DNA of 64,000 nt from Saprospira grandis. Its GTDB lineage: Bacteria > Bacteroidota > Bacteroidia > Chitinophagales > Saprospiraceae. The stretch is taken from the NCBI RefSeq assembly GCF_027594745.1, contig NZ_CP110854.1, forward strand, positions 1,240,001 through 1,304,000. Direction: 5' to 3'. Position 1 is the stretch's first letter; each line of letters begins with the position of its first letter. Both the position numbers and the translations under genes were made by a program. Below the pieces are notes generated by a model. That model had not been told where the DNA came from. It searched no databases and saw only the letters and a program-made list of their open reading frames with translations. Of this stretch, positions 59,689 through 64,000 are shown in pieces.

Positions 59689-60672
59689 ATGAATTTTCTT
59701 TTCGATATGTCTATGGTGACAGGTAATATCCTCTCGCCTCCCGTTCTTTTCTTCTTTTTGGGCCTTATTGCTGTAGCCCTCAAATCTGATCTCGAAATTC
59801 CGCAACCGCTACCCAAGCTCTTTTCCCTCTATCTTTTGATGGATATTGGTCTACATGGTGGGCACGAGCTTTATCATAGTGGTTTTTCTTGGGAATTGGT
59901 CACGGTCCTTGGCGCCTGCTTTCTGATGGCCTCTATTGTCCCTATTTATAGCTTTTTTATTCTTAAAGCTCGCTTTGGAGCCGCCGATGCAGCCGCTGTT
60001 GCCGCTACCTTTGGTTCTATTAGTGCCGTGACCTTTATTACCGGAATTTCTTTTCTAGAAAGCCAAGAAGTAGCCTATAAGGGATATATGGTAGCGGGTA
60101 TGGCCCTAATGGAATCACCCGCCATTATTATTGGAGTCTTGCTCTATAATATTTATGGCAAAAAAGAGCAGAAGACAAAAAAGAAGACCAATTGGGGACA
60201 TATTCTCCGCGATGCCTTTTTTAATGGCTCTATTATGCTATTAGTCGGGGCCCTACTCATCGGTATCCTTTCTGGAGATAAGGGCTGGCACGACTTCCAA
60301 CCCTTTGATAGCATCTTTAAAGGGATGCTCTGTTTCTACTTGCTCGATAATGGTATTGTGGCCGCCAGACGCCTAAAAGCTTTGCGCGGAAACCTAGGGT
60401 TTTTGCTTTCTTTCAGTATCCTGATGCCTTTGTTTAACGCCGCTTTGGGCATAGGTATCGCCTACCTCATTGGCCTAAGCAAAGGAAATGCGCTGCTTTT
60501 CTGTCTTCTCACTGCTAGTGCTTCTTATATCGCCGTTCCTGCGGCTATGCGCTTGGCTATCCCCAAATCTAATCCTGCCTTTACGGTTCCTGTGGCCCTA
60601 GGTATTGTTTTCCCTTTCAACGTAATTGTAGGCATTCCGCTCTACTATTATATCATCCAACAAATTCTCTAA
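59689..60672 (+). CDS. sbtA: SbtA-like sodium-dependent bicarbonate transporter
   Basis: A 327-residue inner membrane transporter with about 10 membrane segments. The ATG at 59689 (MNFLFDMSMVTGNILSPPVLFFFLG) matches the SbtA family start; earlier TTG at 59641 is unlikely. Recognisable blocks: LGLIAVALKSDLEIP, LLMDIGLHGG, AADAAAVAATFGSISAVTF, and GMALMESPAIIIGVLLY. SbtA takes up bicarbonate with sodium; it was first known from cyanobacteria but also occurs in heterotrophs. The PII-like partner starts 2 bases after its stop. Confidence 0.93.
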   Translation: MNFLFDMSMVTGNILSPPVLFFFLGLIAVALKSDLEIPQPLPKLFSLYLLMDIGLHGGHELYHSGFSWELVTVLGACFLMASIVPIYSFFILKARFGAADAAAVAATFGSISAVTFITGISFLESQEVAYKGYMVAGMALMESPAIIIGVLLYNIYGKKEQKTKKKTNWGHILRDAFFNGSIMLLVGALLIGILSGDKGWHDFQPFDSIFKGMLCFYLLDNGIVAARRLKALRGNLGFLLSFSILMPLFNAALGIGIAYLIGLSKGNALLFCLLTASASYIAVPAAMRLAIPKSNPAFTVPVALGIVFPFNVIVGIPLYYYIIQQIL

Positions 60673-60674
60673 TT

Positions 60675-60974
60675 ATGAATATCGTCAAATCTGTCAAAAT
60701 AGAGGTCATTCTCGAAAGTATCCAGGTGGAGCGCTTTATCGAAATGCTAGAAGAGGCTGGTGCCCATGGCTATACGGTCTTCGGTAATATTTCGGGAAAG
60801 GGCCAAAATGGCATGCTCGACCATAACTGCCGAGCCAAAATTTTCTCTAATAGCTACCTTTTTACGGTATGTTCTGAAGAAGTGGCCCAAAATATTTTGC
60901 CCCAAATTGCCCTCTTTTTAGAGGATTGCTCGGGGACCTGTTTCACCTCTGAGGTGAATCACCTGAAGGTGTAA
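60675..60974 (+). CDS. sbtB: SbtB-like PII signalling protein
   Basis: A 99-residue PII-superfamily protein that in SbtB homologues binds SbtA and adenine nucleotides (cAMP, AMP, ATP). Features: VKIEVILESIQVERFIEMLEEAGAHGYTV, the T-loop region ISGKGQNG, and the C-terminal CSGTC, a Cys pair like the redox-sensitive loop of SbtB. Start codon 2 bases after the sbtA stop indicates coupled translation and common regulation. Confidence 0.92.
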   Translation: MNIVKSVKIEVILESIQVERFIEMLEEAGAHGYTVFGNISGKGQNGMLDHNCRAKIFSNSYLFTVCSEEVAQNILPQIALFLEDCSGTCFTSEVNHLKV

Positions 60975-61009
60975 AAGGGCGTTTTTATCCCTTTTCTTTT
61001 TTGTAGCTT

Positions 61010-61041
61010 GGGAGCAGCAGTTTACTGTTGCTCCCTTTTTT
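61010..61041 (+). terminator. Intrinsic terminator of sbtAB
   Basis: Stem GGGAGCAGCAG / CTGTTGCTCCC (one G-U) with loop TTTA and seven T. A weaker AAAAGGG/CCCTTTT hairpin precedes it at 60973-60995. Confidence 0.88.
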
Positions 61042-61050
61042 TATTCTCTT

Positions 61051-61657
61051 TTTTGGGGGCCTCCGCAGCTTTGCTGCGGCGCTATGTTGCGGGGCTCGCA
61101 GGGCTGCTCGGCCCTGCGTCGCTTCGCTCCTTGGTCTGGCCTGCGGCCACCCCTGCACAGCGCTAGGCCCTTGCAGCGGCTTCGCCGCTGCAAAATGGCA
61201 TTTTATTTAGACAGCCCTGCGGGCTGATTTGACCCGGCCGGCGGTAGGCGGCTGGCCACTTTCTTCTTTGCTTGAATTTAAATTTGGCCCTCAGTATATT
61301 CCATTTCAGGCAAAAGGCCCTCCAAAGCCGCCTCCGCCTGGGGGCAGCTAGGGTTGGCCTTGGGGGCCAACCCTAGCTGCATGGCCTTCGGCCCTCCGGG
61401 CCTCAGCTTATACATCCTGCAGGCGGCAAAGCCGCCGCAAAGGCGCGCAGCGCCTCGGCTGAGGGGCTGTAGCAGGGCCGCCAAAGGCGGCAGACCAAAG
61501 CGGCGCAGCCGCTGCAGGGCCGAGCAGACCTGCGAGCTGCGCAATGGCCCGACCCGACCAATAATTCATGAGGGTTTTAACCCTCATTTTGTATAAGCTC
61601 GCAAAGCGATGCCGCTTTGCGCTGGGTTTCAACCCGGCGGAAGGGGCAGCCCCAAAA
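61051..61657 (-). repeat. Composite repeat R20 (inverted partner of R19)
   Basis: Read on the minus strand: GGGGCTGCCCC at 61654, an expanded hairpin zone (61560-61640 with three hairpins: ATGAGGG/CCCTCAT, GCAAAGCG/CGCTTTGC, GGGTT/AACCC), type-A core, unique linker and reverse type-B unit ending at 61053. It begins 65 bases beyond the ftsH stop codon. Confidence 0.9.
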
Positions 61658-61696
61658 CAAAAAAAACATCTGGCCCCTAAAAAGAGACCAGATGTT
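61658..61696 (-). terminator. Intrinsic terminator of ftsH
   Basis: Stem ACATCTGG (61666-61673) / CCAGATGT (61688-61695), preceded on the plus strand by eight A (U-run in the transcript). Confidence 0.82.
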
Positions 61697-61721
61697 ATAT
61701 ATCATCTGAAAAAGAGAAAAA

Positions 61722-63749
61722 CTACTCCTTTTCTTCTGCATCCTCCTCGCCCAATTCTGGCTTAGGATCTTGCAAAGTATCTACGCCATGGTTTTCGCTT
61801 ACCGCCTCGCCATCCTCGCCGGGCAGCTCATCAAAAGGGCGTTTACCAATCAATTGCTCTACAGCATCCTTATTGAGGACCTCCTTATTGAGCAGTTCAT
61901 TGGCCAACAACTCTAGCTCCTGGCGTTTTTCTCTCAACAAGTTTTTGGCCCGTTCATATTGGGTGTCAATCAGCTTGCGGGTTTCTTGATCGATAAGGTC
62001 TGCCGTAGCCTCAGAATAAGGCTTACTAAAGCCGCCGCCTTCCTGCATCATGCCATAATAAGAGACATTACCCACACGCTCATTCATTCCATAAACCGTA
62101 ATCATAGAGTAAGCCATACGGGTCACATGATCGAGATCTGATTGAGCGCCAGTAGAAATTTTGCCAAAGACAATTTCCTCTGCTGCACGGCCACCCATCG
62201 TCATACACATACGGTCCAGCAACTGCTCTACGGTAGTAATGTGTTGTTCTTTGGGCAAATATTGGGCATAACCAAGAGCCGCAATACCGCGGGGAACAAT
62301 GGTCACCTTGACCAAAGGCATGGCATTTTCTAAAAACCAGCCACAAAGCGTATGTCCGGCTTCATGATAAGCAATCACTCGTTTTTCTTCTGGAGAAATC
62401 AGTTTGTTCTTTTTCTCCAAACCGCCAATCACTCGATCAATAGCGTCATTAAAATCATTCATTTCTACAAATTGCTTACCTCGGCGGGCAGCAATCAGGG
62501 CCGCTTCATTACAGACATTGGCAATTTCGGCACCAGCAAAACCGGGAGTTTGAGTGGCCAAATTCTTGGCATCCACATCTCCAGAGATTTTGATATTTTT
62601 GAGGTGGACGGCAAAAATTTGCTCTCGTCCCACCAAATCAGGCTTATCGATAGAAATTTGGCGATCGAAACGGCCGGGGCGCAAAAGCGCTTGGTCCAAA
62701 ATATCGGGACGGTTAGTGGCCGCCATCATAATCACGCCTTTTTCGGTGCTAAAGCCATCCATTTCCACCAACAACTGGTTGAGCGTATTCTCTCTTTCGT
62801 CATTGCCGCCCTGCATAGCGCCACGTCCACGAGCGCGACCGATAGCATCAATCTCATCAATAAAGATGATACAAGGGGCTTTTTCTCGGGCTTGGCGGAA
62901 GAGGTCACGAACCCTAGAGGCTCCTACTCCAACAAACATCTCGACAAAATCGGAGCCAGAGATACTAAAGAAAGGCACGCCAGCCTCGCCAGCAACGGCT
63001 TTAGCCAAAAGCGTTTTACCGGTACCCGGAGGGCCTACCAAAAGCACCCCTTTAGGAATTTTACCGCCTAGAGAAGTATACTTTTTGGGCTTTTTCAGGA
63101 AGTCTACCACCTCCATCACTTCTTCCTTGGCCTCATCTAGGCCAGCAACATCTTTAAAGCTAGCATTTACTTTACCGTCCTTATCGAACAAAGTAGCTTT
63201 AGAGCGGCCAATATTAAAGATTTGAGAGCCGGGGCCAGCACCACCACCACCTACACGGCGCATAATAAAGATCCAGATAATAATCAGGATGGCAAAAGGC
63301 AAAATCCAGCTCAGCAAGCCGCCGATATAATCGTAGCGGGTTTCATTTTTCTGGTTGATGCTAAAATCGGGATCATCCTGAGCAATCTTCTGCTCTAGAT
63401 CATCTAATTTTTTGAGGAAATACTCCATATCGCCCACCGTATAGCTATAATTGGGGGCATCATTATTAAAAGAAGAGCGAGGCAACTTGCTATACTCCTC
63501 CTTTTTCAAGGCATCTTCCGTTAGATAAACCTCTGCTTGACTTTTATTGACGATGATAATTTTATCAACATCTTTTTGAGCGATAATCGTCTCTAACTCA
63601 TTCCAACTTAGGTCCTTGGTTTTGGGGCTCACCCAAATCAAGTTCACACTAATGAGCAAGAGAGCAAGAAGGCCATAAATCCAATAATAATTGAACTTGG
63701 GGCCGTTGTTCTTATCTCCCTGTGGTTGGTTATTGGGATTGTTTTGCAT
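61722..63749 (-). CDS. ftsH: ATP-dependent zinc metalloprotease FtsH
   Basis: A 675-residue membrane protease that extracts and degrades membrane and regulatory proteins. Membrane segments at about 22-40 and 142-163 flank a periplasmic domain. AAA+ module: Walker A GPPGTGKT (239-246), Walker B IIFIDEIDAIGR (294-305), pore motif MFVG (271-274), second region of homology ending RPGRFDR (357-363). Protease zinc site HEAGH (462-466). The acidic C-terminal tail is typical. Next to rsfS, an arrangement common in Bacteroidota. Confidence 0.98.
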   Translation of the reverse strand: MQNNPNNQPQGDKNNGPKFNYYWIYGLLALLLISVNLIWVSPKTKDLSWNELETIIAQKDVDKIIIVNKSQAEVYLTEDALKKEEYSKLPRSSFNNDAPNYSYTVGDMEYFLKKLDDLEQKIAQDDPDFSINQKNETRYDYIGGLLSWILPFAILIIIWIFIMRRVGGGGAGPGSQIFNIGRSKATLFDKDGKVNASFKDVAGLDEAKEEVMEVVDFLKKPKKYTSLGGKIPKGVLLVGPPGTGKTLLAKAVAGEAGVPFFSISGSDFVEMFVGVGASRVRDLFRQAREKAPCIIFIDEIDAIGRARGRGAMQGGNDERENTLNQLLVEMDGFSTEKGVIMMAATNRPDILDQALLRPGRFDRQISIDKPDLVGREQIFAVHLKNIKISGDVDAKNLATQTPGFAGAEIANVCNEAALIAARRGKQFVEMNDFNDAIDRVIGGLEKKNKLISPEEKRVIAYHEAGHTLCGWFLENAMPLVKVTIVPRGIAALGYAQYLPKEQHITTVEQLLDRMCMTMGGRAAEEIVFGKISTGAQSDLDHVTRMAYSMITVYGMNERVGNVSYYGMMQEGGGFSKPYSEATADLIDQETRKLIDTQYERAKNLLREKRQELELLANELLNKEVLNKDAVEQLIGKRPFDELPGEDGEAVSENHGVDTLQDPKPELGEEDAEEKE

Positions 63750-63852
63750 AATAAAATATCAGAAAATGTATAATAATGGACCAATTGAAAAGATAGGCCC
63801 AAACTATGAGAAAGACAAGATTGCCTTTGTGTTGGTTTTTACTAAAGCCTAA

Positions 63853-63869
63853 TCTAGATTGAATCTAGA
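63853..63869. promoter_or_regulatory. Perfect palindrome in the rsfS-ftsH gap
   Basis: TCTAGATT-G-AATCTAGA, with 8-base arms and one central base, touching the rsfS stop codon and 104 bases before the ftsH ATG. Operator or weak terminator; no T-run follows it. Confidence 0.4.
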
Positions 63870-64000
63870 CTAAAGAGTTGGATACTCCTTACGGTTGGCA
63901 TCACTCCAGAGGCCTTCTAAGTTGTAGAATTTTCTTTTTTCCTCATTAAAAACGTGAATCACCAGCGTAAAATAATCGAGTAGGCGCCAATGGCCACCTT
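63870..64000 (-). CDS. rsfS: Ribosomal silencing factor RsfS, C-terminal part
   Basis: The last 42 codons of a gene running past the window edge, ending in TAG. The visible sequence holds the RsfS (DUF143) end signature: GHWRLLDYFTLVIHVFNEE, then RKFYNLEGLWSDA. RsfS binds ribosomal protein uL14 and blocks subunit joining during starvation. It is upstream of ftsH on the same strand, with 120 bases between. Confidence 0.92.
   Translation of the reverse strand, partial: GGHWRLLDYFTLVIHVFNEEKRKFYNLEGLWSDANRKEYPTL

Noticed and set aside
479..61657. CRISPR array
   Set aside because: The repeats are over 120 bases, lie kilobases apart, vary in hairpins and have no spacer pattern or cas genes.
61722..63749. 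FtsH as the missing AAA+ ATPase of the injection system
   Set aside because: It has the full housekeeping FtsH architecture with the HEAGH site, is next to rsfS and lies outside the locus.

Overview
The window comes from a member of the Bacteroidota, most plausibly a Saprospira-like member of the Saprospiraceae. This is inferred from the sequence alone. The signs are Bacteroidota-type lipoproteins without obvious Shine-Dalgarno sites, a SprB-repeat protein with a type IX secretion C-terminal sorting domain, DUF3467, HU, a putative porin, and FtsH next to rsfS.

Layout. 1-16 kb is mostly housekeeping and envelope genes: dnaX, a DUF1573 lipoprotein, a CAP-domain protein, an OmpA-family protein, Hsp20, the Prc protease, four tandem paralogous lipoproteins (one with a nonsense codon), DUF3467, a porin and HU. 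16-27.5 kb holds two tRNA-Gln genes, tsaE, a TetR regulator, a SulP transporter, an RsbR-like STAS protein behind three tandem FIST-like paralogues, and lipoproteins. 27.6-34 kb holds two envelope proteins and a 1119-residue STAND ATPase with a membrane segment and WD40 propeller; pdhA follows at 34.6 kb.

35.9-55.4 kb is one minus-strand contractile injection system locus related to eCIS (Afp/PVC/MAC type, Bacteroidota branch). Read in transcription order it has an exported protein, two membrane-anchored GH18-like proteins (the second split by an in-frame TGA), a small membrane protein, a DUF4255 cap protein, an unknown protein, sheath, tube, two further tube homologues, DUF5908, a VgrG/Pvc8-like spike, a PAAR tip, gp25, baseplate J and a short tail-fibre gene broken at a G8 tract. 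No capsid, integrase or lysis genes are present, and no tape measure, LysM protein or ClpV/Pvc15-type ATPase is visible. The membrane-anchored members suggest a cell-anchored rather than released machine. Saprospira is historically known for intracellular rods called rhapidosomes, and this locus is a candidate source (inference).

55.4-61.7 kb is a 4.9-kb segment (SprB-repeat surface protein, small exported protein, SbtA-like bicarbonate transporter, SbtB-like PII protein) bounded by two long composite inverted repeats. ftsH and the end of rsfS close the window.

The most striking non-coding feature is a family of GC-rich intergenic repeats, about 22 units at 20 places. They have conserved core words and variable, internally complementary hairpins. 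They often start within a few bases of a stop codon, and several divide the injection-system locus into modules. One copy is interrupted by a 160-bp AT-rich imperfect palindrome.
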